Source: Cycas panzhihuaensis
Lineage: Eukaryota; Cycadophyta
DNA: 64,000 nt
Reading direction: 5' to 3'
Assembly (NCBI GenBank): GCA_023213395.1
Contig: CM041465.1
Coordinates: 205,599,741-205,663,740 of the forward strand
Below the pieces are notes generated by a model, which saw only the letters and a program-made list of their open reading frames with translations, did not search any database and was not told the origin of the DNA. Below are positions 1 to 10,797 of the stretch, one piece after another. Numbering within the stretch: position 1 is the stretch's first letter; each line of letters opens with the position of its first letter. The translations under genes were made by a program, and so were the position numbers.

Positions 1-436
1 TCTTTCTATTTACGTAGAACTCCTGCAACGCTTCCATAAGATCCCCCTTAATAATGTCCCAGAACTCTTGAAAAAACCCCAGAGGGAAACCATCAGGGCC
101 TGGGGCTTTATCTTTCTTCATGCGAGAGAGCATCGCCCTAACCTCGTCCTGGGTGAATGGAGTTGCAAGCTAAGCATTTTAAGCATCATTCACCAAATAG
201 GAGATATTGTTAAGGAAGTCCTTCCTCCTTTCCTCGTCCCCATCTAGTGGTTCAGCAAATAGGTCCTTGAAATATTCGCTGGCTAGCTCCTTCATGCCCT
301 CTACTGAACTAACTACAGATCCATCGTCCTTTTGAAGACTACTAATTCTATTGTTCGCTTTATGTTTTGCTATGGTCATATGGAAAAATCTAGTATTTCT
401 GTCTCCTTCGGCCAGCCACAGGGTTCTAAAGTTCAT
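1..436 (-). pseudogene. LINE (non-LTR) reverse transcriptase fragment
   Basis: On the minus strand this encodes the linker and N-terminal RT part of a plant L1-type LINE ORF2, which would copy LINE RNA at a nicked chromosomal target. The recognisable motifs are WLAEGDRNTRFFH near the start, then NRISSL, then KAPGPDGFPLGFFQEFW (RT block 1), running off the window's left edge. Two in-frame stops lie just after residue 85 (near 170-182), so it is dead. The 5' side ends abruptly near 436, so this is a fragment; the endonuclease domain is absent. The remaining RT blocks, if present, lie outside the window. The family call is confident from motif order; the subfamily cannot be named. Confidence 0.85.
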
Positions 437-1329
437 GTTAAATCAAACTAAATTATCTTATTATTTCAGGTCCATAAATCATTAGCCCCCTACCCTCTAG
501 CCCCCCCAGTCACCTTTAACTCTCATGTGACCTTAATCTAATTATAAATAAAGGAGCCTCTTCCCTATTTCATATTTATTGATTTTTCTTAAGGGGGGTA
601 CCTATACCTTTTCCTCGATAACTTTCTTATTCGTAGTCCAAAATCAATTCTGAAAGAAGTGTTAGATTCTTGACTCAGATGTCGATGTATTAACTACCTA
701 TTTGATCCATTCTGATACCATTTCAATATACAAACTCATGCCTGAAGTTAAGCCTCCATTTGCAACTAGGTAAGTTGAGGTATATGATATTCCTTTACAA
801 ATATCCTTATAAATACTTTAGATTCTTTATTTTTAATTAGTAAACAATTAATTACTTATTAATAATTTAACAAATTTCATTATTTATCATAAAATTTTTT
901 ACGCATTATATGCAGTCTATATATAATCAATCAATATAAACTTTTTCCAATACAAACATAAAATTCTTATATGTTTGATTAATTTTCCTAAAATATTTAA
1001 TTAAAAATTCATTGATTCTTGATCAATAATTATCATTTAAGTCTTTTTTATTTTTAATCAATAAAAAATCAATTCATGTATGTTTAAAGTGGTATGGAAA
1101 ATTAATTTATGCTTAGGTGACAATGTTAATGATATTATGTTTGTAATTTAAGTTTATATTCAGTGGCAATATTAATAATATTATTATAATTTGAGTTTAT
1201 GTTCAATGATAATATTAATAAGTTTATTTTAGTAACACACCTATTTTTCTAAATGAACCTTAGATTGTAAAAATAAAAATTAATTTCATTCAAAAGTCTT
1301 TAACATTTTTTTTCTAAAAGAGGTTCTTT
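437..1329. other. AT-rich spacer, no gene seen
   Basis: About 0.9 kb of AT-rich sequence between the LINE fragment and the first recognisable gag codons of copia A. I see no coding motif and no copy of the copia A LTR, so a 5' LTR is missing or too decayed to find. The only structure is the short tandem repeat listed at 1106-1222. Confidence 0.6.
1106..1222 (+). repeat. Imperfect tandem repeat, about 2.6 units of 43-47 bp
   Basis: Three successive units begin TTTATG/TTTATA at 1106, 1153 and 1196. Each contains a core resembling CAATATTAATAATATTAT followed by TAATTTGAG. The third unit is partial. Units differ by substitutions and a 4-bp length change. It has no evident coding role; it is either a minisatellite or part of a decayed leader upstream of copia A. 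Confidence 0.6.
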
Positions 1330-1344
1330 TGTCATTGGTTTATC

Positions 1345-2290
1345 CCAAAATGGCACTCATGCCAGGGACAACCTTCTGTACCTTAATTCCATTATAACTG
1401 GCTCTAATTATGCCAACTAGAAAACTTACATATCTCACCACCTAAAATAATAAAAGCTATGGCGATATGTTCCAGGAGAATTTTTTAAACCAACAGATGA
1501 AAAATCAGATACCTACATGGTATATCTGATGAATTGTGATTGAGCCTTAGGTACCAACCTAACTTCTCTCTCCCCAGATATTAGTAAGCACTTCTCTAAC
1601 ATAGATGATTTAGCCATAATCTGGAACTCACTTAAGGAAAAGTACGACAAGGTTGACCAAAAAAATTTAGCTATTTTAGAACAATAAATATATGATTTGA
1701 ATTATAAAGACTTTTCTAAAGTTGAAGACTTCTTATTGAAACTTATCAATAAAGACTTAGACAATTGCATAAGGTCTTCCATAAAAATATGCGATAAAAT
1801 TGTCATTATAACACATATAAAATATGATGATACACTTGTTTATCTTGTAATTAATAATCTCTAAAAATATTTCAACCTTTTCAAAGCTACTAGACAATAA
1901 GTAGGACATCCACTAATAACTTTTAATCAATTAATAAATTAACTAGTTGAACATCAAACAATGTTGATTTAGATTAGAAAATTTCAAGATCCTTCACAGG
2001 CTCTTTTTTCCAAGTCAAATCTAATTAATAAGTTTAAATATAAAAAAAACTATCATAATTATCATAATAATAATTCCAAGCCCTAAAAACTTCATAGAGG
2101 TTCATTTACTTCAAATAATCCTCATCATAATAATAAGTATTCTAGATCACCTAAAAGTTAGAATACCTCTAAATAGTCATTTCAAAAAAGGAATACTATC
2201 AATCATAATCCTAATTAGAATATCAATTGTACTTACTACCACAAAAAAGGGTACACCATTGATATCTATAGGAATAGAATTGATTCTAAA
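1345..2290 (+). pseudogene. Copia A gag remnant with zinc knuckle
   Basis: Gag coats the element RNA and forms the virus-like particle. The N-terminal LNGSNYxxW-type motif is readable near 1382-1415 and typical gag helices follow in shifting frames to about 1990. A degenerate nucleic-acid-binding zinc knuckle lies at about 2225-2270 (CTYYHKKGYTIDIYR; the usual CxYCxKxGHxxxxCxR has lost two cysteines and the histidine). Many stops interrupt it. No neighbour overlaps it; the protease follows about 100 bp later. Confidence 0.65.
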
Positions 2291-2395
2291 TCCTGGAAAT
2301 CTTCTAAGGGGATCCAACCACAATTCCATAATCCTCACCATTCTCTAACTACTTCCACCTCAGCTTTTTCTACTCTAACTTCTCAACCACCTTTG

Positions 2396-2700
2396 TGGAT
2401 TCTTGATTTTGGTGCATCCTATCATATGATAGAACACCAAGAACACTTGTTATCTTATCATTCTGACCTAAGTTATAAAGAGGAAATCTCATTCACAAGT
2501 GGTTTACAACTGAAAGTTAAAGGAATATGAGATGTTTCTTTAAAAAAATGATTATATTAATGACATATTTTATATTCTTATATTATTACTGAATCTCCTT
2601 TTAGTTTATCAAATCTACCAGAAAGACCTTGTTGTTGAATTTTATAAAGATAGATTTATTATTAAACAACCTTTAAATAAGTTCAAGATAATCACTTCAG
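2396..2700 (+). pseudogene. Copia A protease remnant
   Basis: The aspartic protease that would cut the Gag-Pol polyprotein. The sequence WILDFGASYHM at 2396-2428 matches the copia active-site block WILDSGASxHM, but the catalytic triplet reads DFG rather than DSG, so activity would be lost. Downstream residues (TSGLQLKVKGI) fit the flap region, after which frameshifts begin. Confidence 0.7.
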
Positions 2701-2799
2701 GACCTATAGATCATAAAATAGGTCTCTGTAACCTAGCAAGTTTTCAACACTCTAAAATAAAGTATTTCAGTGTCTTCATAGTTAAATCTGATCTTATCA

Positions 2800-3700
2800 G
2801 TAAGCTACGGCATGCTCGTTTTAGCCATACAAGTTATAGCAAACTTTAGTACTTAAGCAAACATGATATGGTTCATGGACATCCCACCTTAAGCATAGTC
2901 TATGGTATTTGCGAAGCCTATATGACAGGCAAGCAAGACATAGATCCTTTTCCATATCAAACTATATTTAGAGTAAAAGTTCCACTTGAACTTATTCACT
3001 CTGATATTTGTGGCCCTTTCCAAGTATCATTGTATTTTGGAAGTAAATGTTTTGTTACTTTCATCGATGATTTTTTTAGAAAATGTTGGGTTTATATGCT
3101 TAAAATAAGAAGTCATGTCTTTGACATCTTTATTGAGTTTAAAATATTAGTTGAAAATTAAATCAACTCTAAAATAAAAATCTTTAGATTTGATAATACT
3201 AAAGAATGCTCAAGTGATAAGTTTACTTTGTACTATAAAAAGCACATAATATAATTCTAGTATTTTGTTGCCTATACTCCTCAATAAAATGGTGTTGCTG
3301 AACATAAGAACTATACTTTCATTGAAATAATTTGATGCATGATACATGCAAAAGACTTAGATCAAAAGTTGTGAGCTAAAGTAATAGCTTGCACCAACTA
3401 TCTTCTAAATCGATTACCAAGCAAATCATTACAGAATGTTACACTAGAATAAAAATGGTCTAGCTATAAAACTTCTGTCAAATATCTTAAAATCTTTAGA
3501 AGCATTGCGTGGGGGCATGTTCTTAAAGAAAAACGTAAGAAACTTAACCCTAAAAGTTCTAAATATATCTTCATTGGTTACAATAAAGAAAGTAAACCCT
3601 ATATGCTTCTTATTCTAATCATGTACAAGATTTTGATTTTGTGTGATGTTGTATTTGATGAAGAGGGATCTTCATCAAAAACTACTTATATAGAACTTTC
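2800..3700 (+). pseudogene. Copia A integrase remnant
   Basis: Integrase would join the cDNA to chromosomal DNA. The GAG-pre-integrase motif LRHARFSHTS (normally LWHxRLGHxS) is at about 2803. The longest open piece, 2868-3161, carries the start of the catalytic core: LELIHSDICGPF and VTFIDDFFRKCWVY. The second Asp block is degraded (FDNTKE near 3187) and the third can be read as GVAEHKN after a frameshift at about 3290. The C-terminal part reads through about 3660 (VVFDEEGSS). Multiple stops. Confidence 0.75.
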
Positions 3701-4007
3701 TGTCAAGAGTGTATTAACTAACACTTACTTAATTGACCCCTCAAAAAAATAAGTTGATCCTAAAATAATTGAATCCTTATCCAATCAAGTTTAGAATTGG
3801 ATATTAATTGAACCTTCTATGTTAGATATAGTTAATCAGTCAAATTCGTCTAATCAACCCTCTACTTCTACTTCTTCAAAGAACAAACAACCAGTTTGGG
3901 CATAGAAGACTCTTTCTAATGCCAATTCTAATGCTAGTAATCCATCAGATATTAGGAAAACTCACTCTCAAAAGCTTCAAGTAAATTTTACTTTAATGGA
4001 TAAAGTC

Positions 4008-4760
4008 ATGGCCACAAATGATCCAAAAACCTTTAAGGAAGTAAATAACAATCTTATATGGTAATAATCCATATAAACTAAATTTGATATACTTAAAAAG
4101 AATTCAACTTGGGACTTAGTTACTCTTTCCCTCAGTAAAAATCTAGTAGACTACAAATAGATTTACTAAACAAAATATAACTTTGAAGGAGCTATTAAAA
4201 AATATAAGGCTAATCTAGTAGCCAAAGGTTTTTCTTAAATTGATGGAATTGATTATATGGAAACCTTTGCTTCTATAGCTAAGATGAATACTATCAAAAC
4301 TATTTTAGCTTTAGCAGCCAAATTTGACTGGCAAATCCATCAACTGGATGTTAAAAGTACTTTCTTGAATGGAAATATTAAAGAAAAATTTTATATGAAA
4401 CAATACCCTAGTTTTGTTTGTGATCATAATCTCGTGTCTAAGTTTAAAAAATCTTTATATGGTCTAAAACAAGCTCCTCAAGCTTGATATATAAAGATAG
4501 ATGACTATCTTACACAAAATAGATACACTAAGTGTATTAGTGATCCTAATCTCTACTTCAAATGAGAAAATAAAAATATTACCATCTTAATTCTTCACAT
4601 AGATGATATAATCACAACTAGATCTTCAATTTCTAGTATTCATCAATTAAAAACTATTTTAATAGACAATTTTGAAATGACCAACTTAGGTCTTTTACAT
4701 TATTTCTTAGGTTTGCAAATTTGTCAAACTAATTCAAAGATAACCATTTCACAACCCAAG
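4008..4760 (+). pseudogene. Copia A reverse transcriptase remnant
   Basis: Copia-type RT (RVT_2 family). Readable pieces include MATNDPKTFKEV (start block), YMETFASIAKM, WQIHQLDVKSTFLNGN (first catalytic Asp region), SLYGLKQAPQA followed by a TGA where Trp is expected, and LHIDDIITT at about 4593, equivalent to the YVDD box with the two aspartates kept. LGLLHYFLGLQI follows at 4683. At least four in-frame stops break it. Confidence 0.85.
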
Positions 4761-4889
4761 TACACACTTGATTTAATCAAAAGGTTTAACATAGAAAATA
4801 TTAAACTAGCCCTAAATCCTCTACAATTAGGTGTTAAACTTTCAACTGATTATCCTACACTTTTATTTGATCCTACTACTTATTATTAA

Positions 4890-5567
4890 CTTATAGGTAG
4901 TTTAATCTACCTAACACATACCCACTCAGACATTTTGTATGTTGTAGCTCTTTACTCCAAATACATGCAGAAACTTTACGAGTTACACTACAAAGCTGTA
5001 AAATGAATTCTCAGATACTTACAAGGTATAATACTCCATGGCCTAACCTATCACTCATGTAGTAATAACCTAAAATTAACAGGTTATACAAGCTCAGATT
5101 GGGCAAGAGACTCAAATGATCGTAAGTTGATAACATGTTATATTTTCCATCTAAACTCTTCACTAATTACTTGGTCTAGCAAGAAAATGTAAGCATTAGC
5201 CCTATCCATAACTAAAGCTAAATATCACACACTTGTTGAAGCTAGCAAAGAATCACTCTGGCTTAAATCCCTTTTAAGTGAACTTGAATTATTTCCTAAC
5301 TCTTCAATTAAAATTAAAGTTGATAATCAATGTACTATTTCTATTACTACTAATCCTTTTGCTCATTTTAGAACAAAACACATAGAATTACATCAATGTT
5401 TTATATATAATCTTATAAATGATGAAATTATCTGCTTATCTTATTATTCTATAGACTTGTAGATTGTAGATATTCTTATAAAATCCTTAATAGAAGTAAA
5501 GTTCCCAAAGCTTAGAGATTTGTTGAACATTAAAGAAGTATTCATTAAAGGGGGATCACCAACCTAA
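4890..5567 (+). pseudogene. Copia A RNase H remnant
   Basis: Copia RNase H degrades the RNA strand during cDNA synthesis. Motifs read in order: LIGSLIYLTHTHSDI, LTGYTSSDWARDSNDRK (first Asp), ITKAKYHTLVEASKESLWL (Glu shifted to Lys in the AEY block), VDNQCTI (Asp), FRTKHIELHQCF, and a C-terminal VDILIKSL (normally ADIFTKxL). The frame ends with TAA at 5565-5567, just past an internal AAAGGGGG tract. Confidence 0.8.
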
Positions 5568-5623
5568 AGTCATCTTCTTAATCTTCTTTCTTTTTCTTCT
5601 TCATCTATTATATAAAGCTAATA

Positions 5624-5634
5624 TTAAAGGGGGA
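5624..5634 (+). other. Polypurine tract of copia A
   Basis: The purine run AAAGGGGGA lies directly before the LTR start TGTTAA at 5635, the expected place for the plus-strand cDNA primer. A similar run (AAAGGGGGATC) occurs about 80 bp upstream at 5547, inside the RNase H end, and may be a second tract. Confidence 0.7.
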
Positions 5635-6037
5635 TGTTAAAGTTATTAATGTTATCTTTATAAGGTATCTTTATTTAGATTAAAATATTATTATTAAGGT
5701 TAATGTTATGTTATGAGATTTGTTGAAATGGAACTACCCATTGCAAAGAACCTTTACTTCCTTAAATCTCTCCTCCTAGATTCTAGCAAGTTAGTAAGAA
5801 ATTAGGTTAGGTTGGTCAAGGTTTTGATATGAAGGTAGAGATTGTACAAAAGTCTGGCTTGTTGACAATACACATAGAGAGAGGATAAGATCCTTCTTCT
5901 CTAATATGGTTTTGTATATTTATTTATTAAATTTATATTATAAACTATACTGTTGAGGTGGTTTTTTCTCCCCTAAAGGGGTTTTCCATCTACCAATTCT
6001 ATGCACTATGAATGTTTATTTATTCACTCTTTAAACA
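5635..6037 (+). repeat. Copia A 3' LTR
   Basis: Starts TGTTAAAG right after the polypurine tract. The end is inferred at CTTTAAACA (6037), a near-perfect inversion of the start. It holds a T-rich run followed by CCCCTAAAGGGG and TTTTCC near 5961-5988, the same style as the ends of the copia B LTRs. There is no partner LTR in the window, so the right boundary is an inference. Confidence 0.6.
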
Positions 6038-7229
6038 CTCTCTTTAATAGTGCCTACCTCCCACCCTATCAATCTAGATTTTGTTATCCTTCTTAATTAT
6101 ATATAAAGTAGAAAGAATAACATGAACTTATCCTTGATATACAATACCATACATGGAGAGTCACTAAAACAACCACACAACCTATGGTTCATAATTATAA
6201 AACAAAAAATATCACATAACCTTACAAAGATAAGCCCTTACAATATCATGTCCCCCTTAATTGTTCCTCTTCTTATTATGTAATGACTTCAGAATGTTAT
6301 TAAGATTACTTAGCTTCTTTGCCTCCACTCACCTTGAAAATGTAGAGTTAAACTCCTTTACAACAAGTGAAAAAGTTGGATTCTATGCCAATTTCTTATG
6401 ATGTCCAAGACTATTCTTGAAGTTGTCATAACTAGTGAAAGTATCACTACTTTCTTTTCTAACTCTCTTTCCATTTGACTTCTTATTAATAGGAGTCTTC
6501 GATGAAACCCTATCCTTATTCCCTTTTATTAATTTATTTAAAGCAATAGCTTCCTAATGTCTTGGTTTACTTCAATTTTGCTTAGAGGATTCCTGCTCCA
6601 CTTGCATAACAAGCATATAATGTTTACTTAGATCATTATCCATCTATTGCTAGGGCTTATTGTTAGATGTCCCAACTAGTTGAGACTCTTCCTAGCCATC
6701 CAACATAAATATAATATCTTTAATAAGGGGTGCCTTATCAAGTGGATGGCCCACTCATTATGATCTTTATTCTCAATTGGTAATGAGTCCCATCTTGTTT
6801 GTTGTTAAGAACTATACCCCGTACAAGTTGTTGGGAAGTTTAGCTCGAAGAGCATCTTAAGACTTAAATATCATCATGCTTGATAGATGGATCTTGTCTT
6901 ATTAATATTCTCCTACTTTCACAACCCCTCTAACATCCTCTTCTCTATTATTGCTCAATTCCAACATCCACCAAGCTTGCAAATATATTACCATACTAGA
7001 TTAACAATTTAACTTACTCCTGGCTAACCTCCATAAAGTTGGTATCTTGTAAAATGATAGGAGAAGGGTACTGGTATAATTTATGCTCATATAATGTCTT
7101 GGCCTCATTTTATCTCCAAGAACAAGTTTATATCTTCTATTCTAAGTTACACACAAAAATTCCATAGAGCAAATCAACTAACTATTTTCAAACAAGTTAA
7201 TATTGGAGAACAAACATCCCAATATATGT
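6038..7229. other. Unassigned decayed sequence
   Basis: About 1.2 kb without a recognisable domain. On the minus strand scattered short open stretches occur but none matches a family I know. It may belong to the possible LINE remnant just to the right. Confidence 0.4.
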
Positions 7230-7470
7230 TAATTAATATTGTTAGTAAAAAAATTATTAGAACTTGATAAAATGATTTTCCATATTTCCTTAATGTAGGG
7301 ACAAAGCTAAAGTAGATGAATTACATAATTAATTCCTAACAAACATCATAAACATTAATATCAAAGTTTATTTTATTCAATTTGTCTTTAATGAAATTCT
7401 TTTCAAGGTAAACTTGGTGGACAATTTTTTCCTTTTTTCTGGTTTTAGTTTGGAACACCATAGCTTCTTA
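7230..7470 (-). pseudogene. Possible LINE zinc-binding domain remnant (zf-RVT-like)
   Basis: On the minus strand, in shifting frames, I can read a pattern like the C-terminal zinc-binding domain of plant LINE ORF2: a KLKPEKRKK-like start, VYLEKNFIKDKLN, INFDINVYDVC, then an His-Leu-Leu core and GNMENHFIKF, where families usually show C..C, HLFxxCxxxxxIW. The match is weak and depends on frameshifts, so this is tentative. If true it could belong to the same family as the fragment at 1-436, but that piece is RT N-terminal, so one continuous element is not shown. Confidence 0.3.
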
Positions 7471-7895
7471 ATAAATGTAATGTATATGGCACATAGGAAT
7501 TTAGAATGGTTATAAATATAATAGATCTAGCATATGAGCATTTGGAATGGTCATGAATGGCATAAGAATAAGTTATATCAATTAAAACAATAATAAATAA
7601 TGTAAAACCCATTTAAGAGCAATTAGAATAGTTGTAAGAATGGTTAGAATAATTATAAGTTCATAAAGTAGCTCGTGGGGAATGATTATGTGGGAGTTGC
7701 TATAGTGATAAAAGGCCCAGCTAGTTTTGGCCCTACCACAAACCATAAACAAGCTAGGTTCAACCCAGGTCAAGGACACCCATAGAGCCAGTTAAGGATG
7801 GGTTGGAAACACCTAAGAATTTAGTGTGATACTCCAACACCCACCTCTACACTGAACTCGAGGTGATTTGAACACTGACCTCATCTCTAATACCA
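7471..7895 (-). other. Leader-like sequence with minus-strand primer site
   Basis: Reading leftwards from the LTR at 7896, the first bases are TGGTATTAGAGATGAGG (primer site 7884-7895), followed by an untranslated-leader-like stretch. A 65-codon open frame at 7582-7779 has no known domain and I do not call it a gene. No gag or pol follows further left, so whatever element this leader belonged to is deleted. Confidence 0.5.
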
Positions 7896-8254
7896 TGTAA
7901 AGAAACATGAATGCATATATACATGTTTATATTTTGTAGAATCTTTTATCATACATAGTAACCAACTAAGATAAACATAGAATACAGATGCATAGTACAC
8001 ATGATTTAAGTGGGAAACCCTTTTAGGAAAAAAACCCCTATAAAGATCAATAGATTACATTGATTACCACTTGCTTGATTTGAATATACAACGACTTTAG
8101 GATTTTTATATCCTTCTAAGAGGTGTCAATTGACAAGGTTTGTGACCCTCTGTATAACTTGCACCATTTTGTTAATCATAATTAAGTTAAACCGCCACAT
8201 TAATATTAACTAGTGGCTTAATAAACAACTACCACATTAACATGTTTCCTAACA
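7896..8254 (-). repeat. Copia LTR in inverted orientation, B family
   Basis: The reverse complement runs TGTTAGGAAACATG ... TTTACA and aligns along its length with the copia B 3' LTR at 20165-20511. Shared blocks are TTTATTAAGCCACT, AACTTAATTATGATTAAC, GAGGGTCACAA, TTGTCAATTGACACCTCTT, ATATTCAAATCAAGCAAGTG and a GGGTTTTTTTCC run. Its orientation is opposite to the 3' LTR, yet the copia B primer site begins at its very next base on the right. A TATA-like box (ATATAAAAA) sits at the place matching 20297-20304. Confidence 0.85.
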
Positions 8255-8266
8255 TGGTATTAGAGT
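8255..8266 (+). other. Primer binding site of copia B
   Basis: TGGTATTAGAGT starts at the base after the LTR end AACA. It resembles the initiator-Met-tRNA site TGGTATCAGAGC common in plant LTR elements, with a C-to-T change. Confidence 0.75.
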
Positions 8267-9573
8267 TATAGGTTCCTACATAACTAAAGACAAAAGTTAG
8301 GTGAAGTGGTGAGATCATTAGTTACTAGGTGATGCTATCAAACCTAGGAGGTTTTTCTTGAGGACCTGCCTTCTCCAACAACTTGTAGGAATAGGCATAG
8401 TGGTCAATGATGGTTAAGGCAGTGAAATTCACCTATTAATGAGGTTAAAGCACTATTGGAATTAGAATTTAGATGTGCAATCATATTATAGAGTAAGTTG
8501 GCTTATTAGGGATCATATGGATCTAGTTGATATATTATGGCACATATTGAAGCCAGTAGAGTATGTTATGATGGAGATTCAACTTTGGTGAGGATAACCA
8601 TAGTAATATACAAGTAAGTCAACCCTATTCTTAATAAAACACCACAAAACTTAATATAAAAATAATCATTTACAATCAAAATTATATATTTCTCATTTGA
8701 GGATGAGATTGGAGCCTAGATTGGTGTTTTTTTACTCTTGATATGAATGTTGGATAATATACATGGTTGTAGTAGTAGTTTTTTAGTGAGTTATGGTCTT
8801 ATATTGAGTGGTGGCATCTTTTTTTGAGTGTGTGACTTCCCTTTCACAACTTTATGAGTAAATTAAGCTTAGAATAACTATATAAGTGCTAGCTAGGCTA
8901 TGTGTGACTATCCTTACCAATTGTTAGACACACTAGAGTGAGTTCAGGTCTTGGCTAGCATGAATGAATTACATGGAGCTTGTGACAACTACACTTCATA
9001 TTTAGTCGACATATATTATTTAGCATCTCATAACCTTAGTTAGCTAAATAAACATGTGTTATAGGTAAATTAACATGTGAGGATATAAAAGGGTATGTAA
9101 CCAAAAATGAAAAGTCACATTTCTTGACAATATACATTTTGGCATATTCCTCACATAATTTAACTTTATAAAAAGCCTTTGAACCATTGATATTTCATAT
9201 ATCTTATTTTGTGAGGCTTTATGGAGCATTGTCGAGTTTTATATAATTGGTTTTTAAGCCATTTATTATATGGATCTAACTTGGAAAACCATATACCTAG
9301 TACTGTGATGAGATTTCTTTAGTTTGGAGTATATTCTAAGGCATCTTAAGTCATTTAAAAGTCTTTTTTAAGCATTTTAAGGATTTTTTTAGAGCCTATA
9401 GGTCAGGGATGGACAGTTGGTGAGTCATTTCAACATGTATAATCATTGATCAATGATCCCTAGTGAGTGTGCCCAAGAAGGAGGTGATCATAATAGTGTA
9501 GGTTTTATCTAAAAGGCTATAAGTTTACTAGTTTGGTTATATTAACTCATGTATTAAAGCCTATTTCTTGAAA
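8267..9573 (+). other. Copia B leader, no gene seen
   Basis: About 1.3 kb between the primer site and the gag start. No domain could be read in any frame; it has the AT-rich look of an untranslated leader. Confidence 0.5.
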
Positions 9574-10400
9574 TGGATCATATGATATATAAAGTTATCT
9601 TTAATGGCAATAATTTTGGTGAGTGGAAGGCCAATATAGAGTTAGTATTGATGGTGAATCAAGTCTAGATAATTATTAAAGTGAAAGTAGATGTAATCTT
9701 ACTTGACCATAAAGAACATATATGACTTTAGGAGAAGCAATTTATGGTTGTTAAATTATTGAAATTATCACTAACTCTAGACCTGAGAGTAGCCTTAAAT
9801 ATCTAGAAAAAATCTAGGCAAAATTGTATAAAATTTTTAAGAAGAAGAAGACGAATAGACCTCTATCCTTAATGTTGGAGCTTCTCAATTCTAGAGCAGA
9901 AGATGAGACCAACATAAATGCCTACGTAAATAAAATCACTAACTTGAGGAATAAACTAGAAGAGTTAAAGCCAAATTTTATCGATGATGTACCTTTATTT
10001 ACAATAATTATGTTGAAGTTGTTAGCTACTTTTGCCACTTTTCAGACCATTCATGGTAAAGATAAGGTGATGGAGATAGAAATACTTAATGGCATAAAGA
10101 ATCTTATTCTAGTGGAGGATGCCAAGTTAAAACATCATAGGATGCTTGAAGGTTCTGAGTCAAGTCAGGCCTTAGTCATATAAATGCAAAGGAGAGAGGT
10201 TATTCAAGAGGATAAATTCACATGAAGGTCTATGGAAGACTCTCAAAAAAAGAAGAAATTTAATAGTAAAAATAACTAATACAAGAAGGAAGGCAATGGA
10301 GAAAAGAATTATTAGTTTAAAAGACAAGACAAATGTAAAGTTAGCTAGGATGCTAAGGGAAGAGCATTACAGTATATTATGTTAGAGTGTCAGCCTTGTT
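9574..10400 (+). pseudogene. Copia B gag remnant
   Basis: Likely start ATG at 9574, followed by IFNGNNFGEWKANIELVL, the usual copia gag N-terminal block (xFNGxNFxxWKxxM). The best open piece is 9824-10183, covering the central helices (SRAEDETNINAYVNKITNLRNKL) typical of gag polyprotein of the UBN2 type. A lysine-rich tail and a decayed zinc-knuckle region follow (about 10300-10400). Stops at several places upstream of 9824. Confidence 0.75.
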
Positions 10401-10424
10401 AGTTGAGACAAGTAGGAGAGACTA

Positions 10425-10797
10425 CTAGATATTGGACTCTAGCGCATTGAAGTACATCTCTTTCTAGAAGAATAACTTTGATGCATGGAATAAAAATCAT
10501 AGTGGTGCAGAGATCATCCTTGGAGATACTTGTGTGTTGTTGGTGGAAGGTGTTGGCAAAGTTTCCTTGGTAGGCGGTAAGTTTACAGGGGTTTATTATA
10601 TACCCAAGATGTAGTTGAATTTACTTTTGGCTTGAGAAATCTGTAAATAAGGAATAAAGATGGAGCTTTATAATGATAGATGTCTAACTAAGGATCATAA
10701 ATAGAATTTCTCTGTCGTTGCTATTAGGAAAGTTAGAGATAATTTTTGGGCATTTAAAAAGTTTTAATCCCAAAAGAAGCCTTATGATTTTATTACT
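10425..10797 (+). pseudogene. Copia B protease and pre-integrase remnant
   Basis: The sequence around 10430-10480 reads YWxLDSSALKYISF after one frameshift, matching the copia protease active site (WxLDSGAxxH) with Gly changed to Ser. GDTCVLLVEGVGKVSL and GVYYIPKM follow (GxGxV and VLYVPxL blocks). It ends with NFWAFKKF at about 10765 and is cut at 10797 by the gypsy G1 insertion; the next residues (SWHACLGHLNYKSI) continue at 17300. Confidence 0.75.
10793..10797 (+). repeat. Target site duplication, left copy (TTACT)
   Basis: The five bases TTACT directly before the left G1 LTR match TTACT at 17280-17284 directly after the right G1 LTR. This marks the insertion of G1 into copia B. Confidence 0.9.

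Larger units (their letters stand above)
1330..6037 (+). mobile_element. Copia A: 5'-truncated Ty1/copia retrotransposon
   Basis: Domains are in the copia order gag, protease, integrase, reverse transcriptase, RNase H, then a polypurine tract and a 3' LTR. The integrase-before-RT order defines Ty1/copia. No 5' LTR or primer site was found upstream, so the left end is truncated or decayed. Stops and frameshifts occur throughout, so it is not coding-competent. It shares the LTR style of copia B (a T-rich stretch, then GGGG-TTTTCC near the 3' end) but the sequences differ. Confidence 0.85.

Noticed and set aside
1-7470. LINE pieces at 1-436 and 7230-7470 as two ends of one LINE split by copia A
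   Set aside because: Both are on the minus strand, but the RT fragment lies left and the possible C-terminal domain right, which is the wrong order for one minus-strand LINE (the C-terminus should be further left).
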